From an uncultured Granulosicoccus sp. (GTDB taxonomy: Bacteria; Pseudomonadota; Gammaproteobacteria; Granulosicoccales; Granulosicoccaceae): a DNA stretch of 64,000 bases. Below the pieces are notes generated by a model, which saw nothing but the letters and a program-made list of their open reading frames with translations, was not told the DNA's origin and ran no database searches. Position 1 is the first letter of the stretch. Each line of letters begins with the position of its first letter. Shown one piece after another: positions 45,621 to 54,099 of the stretch. Made by a program: the position numbers and the translations under genes. The stretch spans positions 168,794 to 232,793 of the forward strand of contig CANLXI010000007.1 of the NCBI GenBank assembly GCA_947495035.1. The letters run 5' to 3'.

Positions 45621-47030
45621 ATGGGTACACAGACCCACCAGGGAAACAGGCAGCTCGGTGCAGGCTATCTGCTGTTGCTGCCTATCATCATTGCGGGCCT
45701 GATCCTTGTGCAGTACGCGTTCACCGCCAGTGTCAAGCAGCGCACGCAGGAGCTTCGCTACAATCTGGACAACACCTACAGTCTGGCACTGGAGTTGACA
45801 CAGGCACTGGGCTACGGTGGATTGATTCATAATTTCAAGAATTATCTGCTGCGTCCTGCAGAGCTGCAATATCTGGACGAAGGCTTGGCTTCCGCCGATC
45901 AAGCGACGGAACTGGTGGGCAAACTGGAAATCAATGCCCATGAACTGGGGATCGAGGCCACGCTCACCGAGACCCGCGCCATGATTGCCGGCTACCGGGC
46001 GCGGCTGGAACGTGTCCGGCCGCTGATCAATTCCGGCCTGACGCTCATGGAAATCGACGATCAACTGCGCCTCGACGATTCCTTTGCCTTACGGGAAATC
46101 AGTCAATTGCTGTCCGACCTGACTGCAGCGGTCACTGGGCAGATTGAAGACATCGACCGGCAGGGGCTCGTACTGGGCTTGGTCAGTCTTGCCGGTACCA
46201 TCATTCTGTCGGTATTCATCCTGACCTTGTACATTCAGCGTCGCAATCGTATTGCACATCTGCAATCGATTGCCGGTCTCAATGCCCGGCTCGCTGAAAG
46301 CAACGCCAACCTGAGCGACGCCAACACCTCGCTCAAGCAGTTCGCCGGTATCGTGTCACACGACCTCAAGTCGCCCCTGCGTCATATCAATCTGTTCAAC
46401 GAGCAGATTCTCGAGGACATCGACGACAAGAATCTGGTCCGCGAACATGCGGCCATGGTCAAGCAGTCGGTCCAGCGCATGACCGGTATGGTCAGCAGCC
46501 TGCTGGATTTCACCAAGACGGGCTTCAAGGAGCCAGAGCGCTCAATGATCGATATTTCCGAATTGATCCATCAGACTGTCGAAGAACTGCGGCCGAGGAT
46601 TGATGAAACGCAGGCCACGGTCAGTGTCGAGGCAGCCGGACAAGTGTTCGCCGATGCGCAATTGTTGAGACGGGTAATTTACAATATCCTGGAGAACAGT
46701 CTGAAGTATGTGGCGGAAGGCGATACACCGGCCATCAGGATCGAGACGAAACAGTTGCATGAGCTTCCGGAGCGTCGTATCCAGGTCATCATCAGTGATA
46801 ATGGCATCGGAATTGCGCCGGAATTCCGAGAACGGGTTTTCGAGCCCATGCATCGACTGCACAGCAAGCAGATTCCCTATGCAGGAAACGGGATTGGTCT
46901 GTCGCTGGCGAAGACGGTCATCCATGCCCACGGCGGAGATATAGAAATCTCAGACTCCTACCAGAAAGGGACGCGTATATGTTTTACTTTACCGTGTGAT
47001 GAACAAATCGACGACGTACAAGGCTTTTAA
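45621..47030 (+). CDS. Membrane sensor histidine kinase
   Basis: The 469-residue protein has two membrane helices (about 14-34 and 183-205) enclosing a periplasmic helical sensor of about 150 residues. It carries the distinctive segment GYGGLIHNFKNYLLR (64-78), which I take as the core of the ligand-sensing helical bundle. The kinase core has the phosphoaccepting H247 in VSHDLKSPLRHI, N-box NILENSLKY, G1 DNGIGI, F-box FEPMHRLH and G2 GNGIGLSLAK. The H-box is of the bacteriophytochrome-like type. The gene ends 5 bp before the response regulator. Signal unknown. Confidence 0.92.
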   Translation: MGTQTHQGNRQLGAGYLLLLPIIIAGLILVQYAFTASVKQRTQELRYNLDNTYSLALELTQALGYGGLIHNFKNYLLRPAELQYLDEGLASADQATELVGKLEINAHELGIEATLTETRAMIAGYRARLERVRPLINSGLTLMEIDDQLRLDDSFALREISQLLSDLTAAVTGQIEDIDRQGLVLGLVSLAGTIILSVFILTLYIQRRNRIAHLQSIAGLNARLAESNANLSDANTSLKQFAGIVSHDLKSPLRHINLFNEQILEDIDDKNLVREHAAMVKQSVQRMTGMVSSLLDFTKTGFKEPERSMIDISELIHQTVEELRPRIDETQATVSVEAAGQVFADAQLLRRVIYNILENSLKYVAEGDTPAIRIETKQLHELPERRIQVIISDNGIGIAPEFRERVFEPMHRLHSKQIPYAGNGIGLSLAKTVIHAHGGDIEISDSYQKGTRICFTLPCDEQIDDVQGF

Positions 47031-47035
47031 TTGAC

Positions 47036-47452
47036 ATGGCTCACGACAACACCATACTGCTGGTCGAAGATGACGATATCGATGCCATGATGCTGGAGCG
47101 CAGTATCCACAGCCTGCGCCCGGATATCAGGATCGTCAGAGCTGTCAATGGACGAGAGGCGATCGACCTGTTGAACACGGTGCGGCCCAGAATCATTGTC
47201 ATGGATATTCGCATGCCGTTGATGGATGGCCGAGAGGCACTGGCACATCTGAAGCATGATGAACAGCACCAGCAGATTCCGATTGTCATGATGACGACGT
47301 CTGACAACCCGGATGACATTGAATTCTGCTATCAGAATCACGCCAATGCCTATATGTCCAAGGGCATCGACAACAAGACCATCAGAACCGACATCGACAA
47401 TCTGCTGAGCTTCTGGTTCGAGACCGCCAAGGTCATCCACCCCGAACACTGA
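47036..47452 (+). CDS. Single-domain response regulator (Rcp1-like)
   Basis: The 138-residue receiver domain has the acidic pocket EDDDID (11-16), phosphoacceptor D57 in IIVMDIRMPLMDG, the switch Thr in MMTTSDN and the conserved Lys in MSKGI. No output domain follows. This CheY/Rcp1 type usually serves phytochrome-like kinases with the same H-box, matching its partner 5 bp upstream. Output must be through another protein, such as a further receiver or phosphotransfer partner. Confidence 0.93.
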   Translation: MAHDNTILLVEDDDIDAMMLERSIHSLRPDIRIVRAVNGREAIDLLNTVRPRIIVMDIRMPLMDGREALAHLKHDEQHQQIPIVMMTTSDNPDDIEFCYQNHANAYMSKGIDNKTIRTDIDNLLSFWFETAKVIHPEH

Positions 47453-47489
47453 CAGTAGATCGGCCTGCCCACCTGATACCGGGTGGAGG

Positions 47490-47515
47490 GAACACGGAAG
47501 AAAATTCCCGTGTTC
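47490..47515. terminator. Hairpin between response regulator and AGCS transporter genes
   Basis: GAACACGG (47490-47497) and CCGTGTTC (47508-47515) are perfect 8-bp arms with a 10-base A-rich loop, between convergent genes. No T tract follows, so termination is likely but not certain. Confidence 0.5.
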
Positions 47516-47570
47516 GGCCAGTCCCCGCCACCTCCCTGCAGCGGGGCCAGCTGCATCAACTCAGATCAGC

Positions 47571-49124
47571 TCAGTGCTTGAACTTGCGGATTTCACCGCT
47601 CTTCAGGCGAGCGCTGTACGAGTTGAGCTCCTTGCGCACGACCTTCATCATGAAGTACAGGGCGGTGATGTTGACCACGGCCATGGCAAAGATCGCTGCA
47701 TCCGAGAAGTCGATGACGGGGCCCAGACTGGCGGCGGCGCCGATGACGATGAAGACGCAGAAGATGAGCTTGAAGGTCAGTTCGGCTGTCTTGCCCTCAC
47801 CGAACAGATAGGTCCAGGCCTTCAGGCCATAGTACGACCAGGAGATCATCGTGGAGAAGGCAAACAGCACCACGGCCAGGGCCAGTACATACGGGAACCA
47901 GCTGATGGAAGAGCCAAAGGCGGCCGATGTCAGAGCGACGCCGGAAGTGTCACCGACGGTGGCAATGGCACTGCCTGCTTCGTTCAGCACGTAGTTGCCT
48001 GAGGCAGGATCGACGATCAGCTGACCCGAGATGGTAATGACCAGAGCCGTCATGGTGCAGATGACCACGGTATCGATCAGTGGTTCGAGCAGGGAGACGA
48101 ATCCTTCGGTAATCGGTTCCTTGGTCTTGACCGCGGAGTGCGCAATGGCCGCGGAGCCGACACCGGCTTCGTTGGAGAATGCCGCACGCTTGAAGCCCTG
48201 AATCAGGGCACCGACGAAACCGCCCGCCACACCCAGGCCGGTAAACGCGCCTGCGAAGATCTGACCGAATGCCCAGCCGATCTTGTCATAGTTGACGATC
48301 AGGATGACGATGGCAGCACCGACGTAAAGCAATCCCATGAAAGGCACGACCTTTTCGGTCACGTTGGCGATGGACTTGATACCGCCGACAATGACCGAGA
48401 ACACGATGAGCGCGAAGATGACACCCGTGATCCATCCGGGGTATTCGCCCACGATACCGGAGATCTGGGCATGCGCCTGATTGGCCTGGAACATGTTGCC
48501 GCCACCCAGAGCGCCGAGGATGCAGAAGATGGAAAACAGGACGGCCAGGAACTTGCCGCCTGGTAGCCCGAGTTCCTTGAAGCCCTTGGACATGTAGTAC
48601 ATCGGGCCACCAGATACCGAACCATCGGCATACTCGTTTCTGTATTTCACACCCAGAGTACATTCGGTGAACTTCGAAGCCATGCCCATGAGGCCGGCCA
48701 GAATCATCCAGAAGGTAGCGCCCGGACCACCGATACCGACAGCCACGGCCACACCGGCGATGTTGCCCAGACCGACCGTTCCGGACAGAGCTGTAGCCAG
48801 AGCCTGGAAGTGACTGACCTCACCGGCATCGTTGGGGTCAGAGTAGTCACCCTTCACCAGTGAGATGGCATGCCCGAAGAAGCGCAATTGCACGAAAGCG
48901 AAGTAGAAGGTGAAGATGGTCGCGGCGACCACCAGCCACAGTACGATCCAGGGAAAGGAGGTTCCTGGCAGTGGTGCGAAGATCAGGCTGACAAACGGGC
49001 CTGTGAAGTTGGCAAACACTTCGTTGACTTTCTGGTCCAGCGTCATGGTTTCCTGAGCCATGGCGCTGCCGGCGAAAGGCAACAATGCAACAAGGGAGAA
49101 TAGAATGCGTGAAATCGATGTCAT
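47571..49124 (-). CDS. Alanine/glycine:cation symporter (AGCS) family transporter
   Basis: The 517-residue protein has about 11-12 membrane segments after an N-terminal signal-like stretch (MTSISRILFSLVALLPFAGSAMAQ). Family features are GTVGLGNIAGVAVAVGIGGPGATFWM near 115, KFTECTLGVKYR, GGPMYYMSKGF, and AAFSNEAGVGSAAIAHSAVKT near 320. The conserved N, G and T residues that bind Na+ and alanine are in the GLGNIAGV context. It imports alanine or glycine with Na+. It lies 11 bp downstream of a universal stress protein gene in the same direction, so the two are an operon; this pairing is common in marine gammaproteobacteria. Confidence 0.92.
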   Translation of the reverse strand: MTSISRILFSLVALLPFAGSAMAQETMTLDQKVNEVFANFTGPFVSLIFAPLPGTSFPWIVLWLVVAATIFTFYFAFVQLRFFGHAISLVKGDYSDPNDAGEVSHFQALATALSGTVGLGNIAGVAVAVGIGGPGATFWMILAGLMGMASKFTECTLGVKYRNEYADGSVSGGPMYYMSKGFKELGLPGGKFLAVLFSIFCILGALGGGNMFQANQAHAQISGIVGEYPGWITGVIFALIVFSVIVGGIKSIANVTEKVVPFMGLLYVGAAIVILIVNYDKIGWAFGQIFAGAFTGLGVAGGFVGALIQGFKRAAFSNEAGVGSAAIAHSAVKTKEPITEGFVSLLEPLIDTVVICTMTALVITISGQLIVDPASGNYVLNEAGSAIATVGDTSGVALTSAAFGSSISWFPYVLALAVVLFAFSTMISWSYYGLKAWTYLFGEGKTAELTFKLIFCVFIVIGAAASLGPVIDFSDAAIFAMAVVNITALYFMMKVVRKELNSYSARLKSGEIRKFKH

Positions 49125-49135
49125 GTGATCTTCCC

Positions 49136-49573
49136 TTATCCGACAACCGTGACGGGCACACTACTGCTCATCACGAGGTTGGCTGTTGATGAACCGAACA
49201 GACGTTTGGTGAAACCGCCTTCGCTCGAGCGGCTCACGATGATCTGCTGGGCATTTTCTTCCAGTGAGACGGCATTGAGAATACTGGCCACATCGCCGTG
49301 ACGTACCATGCCACGGGTCTTGATACCGGCAGCCTCCAGTCTCTGTATGGCCGGGGCCACGACACGCTCGGTAGCTGTGCTGATTTCCTCTTCACGCCGC
49401 TTGTGCCGTTGCGCGTTTTCCTCCGCCGTCTGAAACGAGTAGGGCGACCACTCGATGACATACACGATGAGCAACTCGCAATCCCCGATGAGGTCTGCCA
49501 TGCCCTTGCCGTAGGCCAGGGCTCGATCTCCGGAACCATGTCCGTCCAGACCGATAACCAGTTTTGTTGTCAT
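49136..49573 (-). CDS. Universal stress protein (UspA family)
   Basis: The 145-residue single-domain Usp starts MTTKLVIGLDGHGSGDRALAYG. The nucleotide-binding signature near the end is IIVSRSSEGGFTKRLFGSSTANLVMSSSVPVTVV (residues about 111-144), close to the G-2x-G-9x-G(S/T) pattern of ATP-binding Usp. It probably binds ATP and may regulate the transporter encoded 11 bp downstream. Transcription should start upstream of 49573. Confidence 0.9.
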   Translation of the reverse strand: MTTKLVIGLDGHGSGDRALAYGKGMADLIGDCELLIVYVIEWSPYSFQTAEENAQRHKRREEEISTATERVVAPAIQRLEAAGIKTRGMVRHGDVASILNAVSLEENAQQIIVSRSSEGGFTKRLFGSSTANLVMSSSVPVTVVG

Positions 49574-49703
49574 GAAAATCTATCTCCTTGTTGAATGACC
49601 AGTATTCGCGAAACCGAACAGCAGATTAACCTTAAATTGCAATTCACATGGTCATTGTGGCCATTGAGTCTACAGATCGTTGACTGTTTGTCCAATATGA
49701 AAT

Positions 49704-50477
49704 TCAGGTCCAGCTGGCGGGGCGTTTCTGCAGGAAGGCAGCCAGTCCTTCCTGTGCCTCTTCGCCGGTACGAATGCCGGCCAGCCGTTCGCTGAGTTCC
49801 TGTCGCAAGGTGTCGTCGATGGTCTTGCCGGTAACATCGGCGATCAGTTGCTTGGTCGCACCCTGGGCACCCGGTGCGCCGCTGAGCAGAGCCTCGATCT
49901 TTTCTTCCACCCGGCGATTCATGTTGTCCGTGGAGCACACGTCATGCACCAGTCGAAGCCGGTAGGCATCGACGGCGTCAATGCGCTCGCCGGTCAGAAA
50001 GTAGCGTCGCGCGACTCGCGGACCGATAGCCTGAATGGCATAGGGGCTGATGGTTGCCGGCAGGATGCCCAGGCGCACTTCCGAAAAGCCGAACTGGGCA
50101 GTTTCGTCGGCCACGACGATATCGCAGCAGCACACCAGTCCCGTTCCACCCCCCAGGGCCGCCCCGTGAACGCGTGCGATGGTGGGACGCGGAAAGCTGT
50201 TCAGAGTCTCCAGCATGTTGGACAGGGCACGCGCATCGTCGGCGTTCTGTTCATCACTGAGCTGGGCGGAGGCTTTCATCCAGTTGATGTCGGCACCGGC
50301 GCAGAAGTTCTTGCCGGCCCCGGCAATCACGAGGACGCGTGTATCGCTGTTCAGTTGCTGCAAAAGGGTCGTGAATTCATCGATGAACGCCCGATCTATT
50401 GCATTGTGCTGTTCGGGACGGTTCAGCGTGACTGTGGTTACACCGCGCTTGTCGGTCTCGCTTGTCAGATAGGCCAT
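49704..50477 (-). CDS. Enoyl-CoA hydratase/isomerase, LiuC-like
   Basis: The 257-residue crotonase-fold enzyme shows TLNRPEQHNAID, the oxyanion-hole AGKNFCAGADINWMKASAQL and HGAALGGGTGLV, and the acid-base region FSEVRLGILPATISPYAIQ, which has both glutamate-type positions of hydratases. Its overall sequence and the KRPASW ending match LiuC (3-methylglutaconyl-CoA hydratase) better than general FadB-type hydratases. The rest of the leucine pathway (MCC subunits, HMG-CoA lyase) is not in the window, so a related branched acyl-CoA substrate is possible. It is the last gene of the leftward acyl-CoA operon. Confidence 0.85.
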   Translation of the reverse strand: MAYLTSETDKRGVTTVTLNRPEQHNAIDRAFIDEFTTLLQQLNSDTRVLVIAGAGKNFCAGADINWMKASAQLSDEQNADDARALSNMLETLNSFPRPTIARVHGAALGGGTGLVCCCDIVVADETAQFGFSEVRLGILPATISPYAIQAIGPRVARRYFLTGERIDAVDAYRLRLVHDVCSTDNMNRRVEEKIEALLSGAPGAQGATKQLIADVTGKTIDDTLRQELSERLAGIRTGEEAQEGLAAFLQKRPASWT

Positions 50478-50546
50478 GTATGAGCTGCGTCGTTGATGTC
50501 AGGTGAGCGGAGAGAATGTCGTGCCGGAAGGTCGAGGTTGAAGCGC

Positions 50547-51161
50547 TTACCAGCCACCGGTCTTGATCCAGCGTTCCATCTGTTCCAGTCTGTCGTGTCC
50601 CCAGAAGGGTTCCCCATCAACGATCATCATGGGCGAACCGAACACACCCAGTTCGATGGCCTGCTCCACTTCATGGCGCAGAGCATCCTTGATTGCCGGG
50701 GAGGACAGGGCTTGCATCATGGCTTGCGAGTCCAGATCCAGGGTCTGGGCAATACTGGCGATCACGTCGTTGTCGGTGATGTCCAGGCCCTGGGTGAAAT
50801 AGGCGCGATACAGGGCGTGGATCATGCGTCCGGTGAGCGCCTGCAGACGCTGATCGTCATGTTCGCGCAGCCACAGCACGGCGCGGCTGGCAGCCACGGA
50901 GGCGATCGGAAATGTCTGCGGATGCTGATAGGCAACCTGATGCTCACGGGCCGAGCGGGCAAAGTCGTGAACCGAGTAATCGCCCTTGAGCGGCGCCTCG
51001 GTCAGGGGAGCCTGGCCGGTCACGCGAAACACGGCACCCAGTAGAATGGGATGCCAGACCAGGCGGTGCTGGCATCGTTCGGCGATGGCTTCGATCCGTT
51101 CGCTGGCCAGATAGCCATACGGTGAGGAAAAATCAAAATAGAAATCGATAGTACTGCTCAT
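50547..51161 (-). CDS. DsbA-family 2-hydroxychromene-2-carboxylate isomerase-like protein
   Basis: The 204-residue thioredoxin-like fold starts STIDFYFDFSSPYGYLASERI, where the Ser of FSSPYG takes the place of the DsbA cysteine, as in kappa-class glutathione transferases and HCCA isomerases. It ends with the cis-Pro region VFGSPMMIVDGEPFWGHDRL. Such proteins bind glutathione and isomerise ring-opened aromatics; in acyl-CoA operons they recur without a proven reaction. It lies 41 bp downstream of the acyl-CoA dehydrogenase and 69 bp upstream of the hydratase on the same strand. Confidence 0.88.
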   Translation of the reverse strand: MSSTIDFYFDFSSPYGYLASERIEAIAERCQHRLVWHPILLGAVFRVTGQAPLTEAPLKGDYSVHDFARSAREHQVAYQHPQTFPIASVAASRAVLWLREHDDQRLQALTGRMIHALYRAYFTQGLDITDNDVIASIAQTLDLDSQAMMQALSSPAIKDALRHEVEQAIELGVFGSPMMIVDGEPFWGHDRLEQMERWIKTGGW

Positions 51162-51202
51162 GTGGCTCCGGCAAGTGCGTTTCGGCAGGCATCCGCCTCG
51201 GT

Positions 51203-52339
51203 TCAGCTCTGTCCAGCCAGTGCTCGGCTGATCACCAGACGCTGAATCTCGGATGTTCCCTCGTACAGCTGACAGACTCGCACATCCCGGGCTATGCGTT
51301 CAACTGCGTAGTCGCGCAAATAGCCATATCCGCCGTGTATCTGTATGGCCTCCGAACAGACCTTCTCGGCCATCTCGCTGGCGAACAGTTTGGCCATCGA
51401 GGCTTCCACCAGACAGGGTTCACCGGCATCGCGCAAATCGGCAGCACGCAGGACAAGCAACCGGGCCGCATCGATCTGGGTCGCCATGTCGGCCAGCTTG
51501 AAGGCGATGCTCTGGTGCTCGATGATCGGCTTGCCGAAACTGCGGCGTTCCCGGGCAAATGCCAACGCGTGTTCGTAGGCACTTCGGGCCATGCCCACCG
51601 ACTGGGCCGCAATGCCGATGCGCCCGCCTTCCAGATTGGCCAAGGCAATCCGGTAGCCATCTCCCTCGTCGCCCAGCCGGTCGGCGAGGGGGACAAGACA
51701 GTCGTCGAACTGGATCTGGCAGGTATCCGAGGCGCGTTGGCCAAGCTTGTCCTCCACGCGGTTCACTATATAGCCGGGGTTGTCGGTTCGCACGATGAAG
51801 CTGCTGATACCCTGCTTGCCCTCTCCGGTGCGAGCGAAGACGATGGCGATATCCGCGTGTTTGCCCGAGGTGATGAACTGCTTGGTGCCATTGAGTCGGT
51901 AACCATCACCGTCGCGCACAGCGGTGCAGCGCAGGGCCGCGGCATCCGACCCGGCGTCCGGTTCGGTCAGGCAGAAGGCTGCCAGCAGGCGTCCCTCGGC
52001 CATGGCCGGCAGGTACTGCGTCTTCTGTTCATCCGTGCCGAAACGGAGAATGGGCATGCAGCCCACCGAGTTATGTACACTCATGACGGTGGAGCAGGCG
52101 CCTTCACCGGCGGCGATTTCCTCCAGTGCCAGGGCGTAGGCCACGTTATCGGCCGCCGCACCGCCGAATGCTTCGGGCACCAGCATGCCCAGAAACCCCA
52201 ACTGTCCCATTTCCCGGATGGCGTCGGCAGGAAATCGTGATTCGCGATCATTGTTCGCAGCCTCGGGAGCCAGCACCGTGCGTGCGAAATCGCGCGCGGT
52301 GTCACGAATCAGCTGCTGCTCTTCGCTGAGCCTCATCAT
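51203..52339 (-). CDS. Acyl-CoA dehydrogenase (short/branched-chain type)
   Basis: From the ATG at 52339 the product is 378 residues; ATG 52336 is equally possible. The start [18 protein letters not shown] and FAD/substrate motifs [18 protein letters not shown], the signature [15 protein letters not shown] and the catalytic glutamate in [12 protein letters not shown] are all present. Oxidises a short or branched acyl-CoA to the 2-enoyl-CoA, passing electrons to ETF. The thiolase stop TGA is embedded in its ATGATG start, so the pair is translationally coupled. Confidence 0.93.
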   Translation of the reverse strand: MMRLSEEQQLIRDTARDFARTVLAPEAANNDRESRFPADAIREMGQLGFLGMLVPEAFGGAAADNVAYALALEEIAAGEGACSTVMSVHNSVGCMPILRFGTDEQKTQYLPAMAEGRLLAAFCLTEPDAGSDAAALRCTAVRDGDGYRLNGTKQFITSGKHADIAIVFARTGEGKQGISSFIVRTDNPGYIVNRVEDKLGQRASDTCQIQFDDCLVPLADRLGDEGDGYRIALANLEGGRIGIAAQSVGMARSAYEHALAFARERRSFGKPIIEHQSIAFKLADMATQIDAARLLVLRAADLRDAGEPCLVEASMAKLFASEMAEKVCSEAIQIHGGYGYLRDYAVERIARDVRVCQLYEGTSEIQRLVISRALAGQS

Positions 52340-53532
52340 GACAGTCGCTCGATGGCGACGGCTGTGGCCTCGCCCCCGCCGATACACAGTGAAGCCATGC
52401 CGATGGATTGCGAATGGTGTTCCAGCGCATTCAGCAGAGTGACGATGATGCGTGCACCCGAAGCGCCAATGGGATGTCCCAGTGCGCAGGCACCACCATG
52501 GATGTTGACCTTCTCGTGCGGCAGCGACATTTCCTGCATGGCCGCCATGGTGACAACCGCAAAGGCTTCATTGATCTCGTACAGATCGATGTCCTTGCTC
52601 TGCATGCCCAATCTGTCCAGCAGCTTCTCCATGGCATACACCGGTGCCGTGGTGAACCAGGCCGGCGCCTGGGCATGAGTGGCATGCCCCAGGATACGGG
52701 CTCTCGGGGTCAGACCACGGCGCTCGGCTTCGGACTCTCGCATCAATACAAGGGCCGCAGCACCATCGGAGATCGAACTCGAATTGGCAGCGGTGACCGT
52801 GCCGTCCTTGCTGAACGCAGGGCGCAGGGACGGGATGCGGTCCAGGTTGGCTTTCGGCGGCTGCTCGTCCTCGCTGATGAGCTGTTCACCCTTGCGGGTG
52901 TCAAGGATGACCGGTTCGATCTCCTTGCCGAAGGCACCCGACTGCATGGCTTGCTGCGCGCGCTTGAGTGAGGTGATGGCGAACTCATCCTGTGCCTCCC
53001 GGGTGAACTGATAGTGGGTGGCCGTGGCTTCGGCGAAGCAGCCCATCAGCTTGCCCGGTTCGTAGGCATCTTCCAGACCGTCGAGAAACATGTGGTCCTT
53101 GACCTCGCCATGGCCCATGCGAAATCCGCTGCGCGCCTTTGGCAGAATGTAGGGAGCATTGCTCATGCTCTCGAGACCACCGGCCACCATGACGCTATTG
53201 TTGCCCGCCAGCAGTAGATCATGGGCGAACATCAGCGCCTTCATGCCGGAGCCGCACATCTTGTTGATGGTGGTGCAGCCGGCCGCTTGCGGAATGCCGG
53301 CTCCCAGTGACGCCTGGCGTGCCGGTGCCTGACCGAGGCCGGCAGGCAGGACACAGCCCATGATGACTTCATCCACATCCTCGCCGTTGATCCCGGCTCG
53401 CTGCAGGGCCGCACGAATGGCGACCGCGCCCAGTTGTGGAGAAGTGGCGGGAGACAGGGTGCCTTGAAAGCCCCCCATGGGAGTACGGGCCGCGTCAACG
53501 ATGACGATCGGGTCGGAAGAGTGTGTGTTCAT
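52336..53532 (-). CDS. Acetyl-CoA acetyltransferase (thiolase)
   Basis: From the ATG at 53532 the product is 398 residues. Catalytic residues are in place: the nucleophile Cys in [11 protein letters not shown] near 90, the His in [16 protein letters not shown], and the proton-transfer Cys in [10 protein letters not shown] near the end. It cleaves or forms acetoacetyl-CoA-type substrates, the last step of branched-chain acyl-CoA and beta-oxidation. The gene overlaps the acyl-CoA dehydrogenase start and lies 96 bp downstream of the MerR regulator gene in the same direction. The open frame can be extended 32 codons to 53628, but that segment is not thiolase-like. Confidence 0.93.
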   Translation of the reverse strand: MNTHSSDPIVIVDAARTPMGGFQGTLSPATSPQLGAVAIRAALQRAGINGEDVDEVIMGCVLPAGLGQAPARQASLGAGIPQAAGCTTINKMCGSGMKALMFAHDLLLAGNNSVMVAGGLESMSNAPYILPKARSGFRMGHGEVKDHMFLDGLEDAYEPGKLMGCFAEATATHYQFTREAQDEFAITSLKRAQQAMQSGAFGKEIEPVILDTRKGEQLISEDEQPPKANLDRIPSLRPAFSKDGTVTAANSSSISDGAAALVLMRESEAERRGLTPRARILGHATHAQAPAWFTTAPVYAMEKLLDRLGMQSKDIDLYEINEAFAVVTMAAMQEMSLPHEKVNIHGGACALGHPIGASGARIIVTLLNALEHHSQSIGMASLCIGGGEATAVAIERLS

Positions 53533-53628
53533 GGCGAAAATCACCTGAGTGGTGTGGGTGGCAAGTGTCGGAAAACGGGTGAGGCTGTGCGCTCGTGACA
53601 TCCGCACATGGCCTGTCCGTCCCCGCAC

Positions 53629-54024
53629 TCATGTCTGTTGCAACTGCAGCTGGCAACGTTCTTCGATCTCCTCGAGCTCCCGCAGCGCCAGGTCGATATC
53701 CTCGCGCTGCTGTTGCAGGACTGAACGGCTGTGCGAGAGTTTTCGCAACATCACTTCCAGCTGCCTGCGCTCACCGTCCGGGGTGTCGTACAGCTCGATC
53801 ATCTCGCGTATGTCGTCCAATGGCCAGCCCAGGCGTTTGCCACGCAGAACCAGTTTCAGGCGCGTTCTGTCTGCTCGTGAGTAGACGCGCTGCTGACCAC
53901 GGCGGGCGGGACGCAACAGGCCCTTGTCTTCGTAGAAGCGAATGGTGCGTGTCGTGATATCCATTTCCTGAGCCAGCTCGGCAATGGAGAACACGGGGTC
54001 GAGATCACTGGGAGAAGTATTCAT
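53629..54024 (-). CDS. MerR-family regulator, LiuR-like
   Basis: From the ATG at 54024 the product is 131 residues. The winged-helix DNA-binding part is FSIAELAQEMDITTRTIRFYEDKGLL and RVYSRADRTRL; the C-terminal half is a long dimerisation coiled coil (about 75-125), with no metal-binding Cys, as in LiuR. LiuR controls branched-chain amino-acid and acyl-CoA genes in gammaproteobacteria. It heads the leftward operon and is divergent from icmF; a perfect palindrome in the shared promoter (54045-54060) is its likely binding site. The upstream frame to 54186 is excluded because it would cross that site and lacks MerR features. Confidence 0.88.
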   Translation of the reverse strand: MNTSPSDLDPVFSIAELAQEMDITTRTIRFYEDKGLLRPARRGQQRVYSRADRTRLKLVLRGKRLGWPLDDIREMIELYDTPDGERRQLEVMLRKLSHSRSVLQQQREDIDLALRELEEIEERCQLQLQQT

Positions 54025-54044
54025 GCGGGAAGAGTAGGTTAACG

Positions 54045-54060
54045 TTGACGTTAACGTCAA
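54045..54060. promoter_or_regulatory. Perfect 16-bp palindrome, candidate LiuR-type operator
   Basis: TTGACGTTAACGTCAA is exactly self-complementary. It lies between the divergent MerR and icmF starts, 20 bp from the MerR ATG and 39 bp from the icmF ATG. The ACGT-core symmetry resembles what is known of LiuR sites. MerR dimers usually activate by binding between -35 and -10, so either promoter could be served. Confidence 0.75.
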
Positions 54061-54099
54061 GAGGCGGCATGCTGATGGCCAGTCTGAAGGAGTCTCGAC

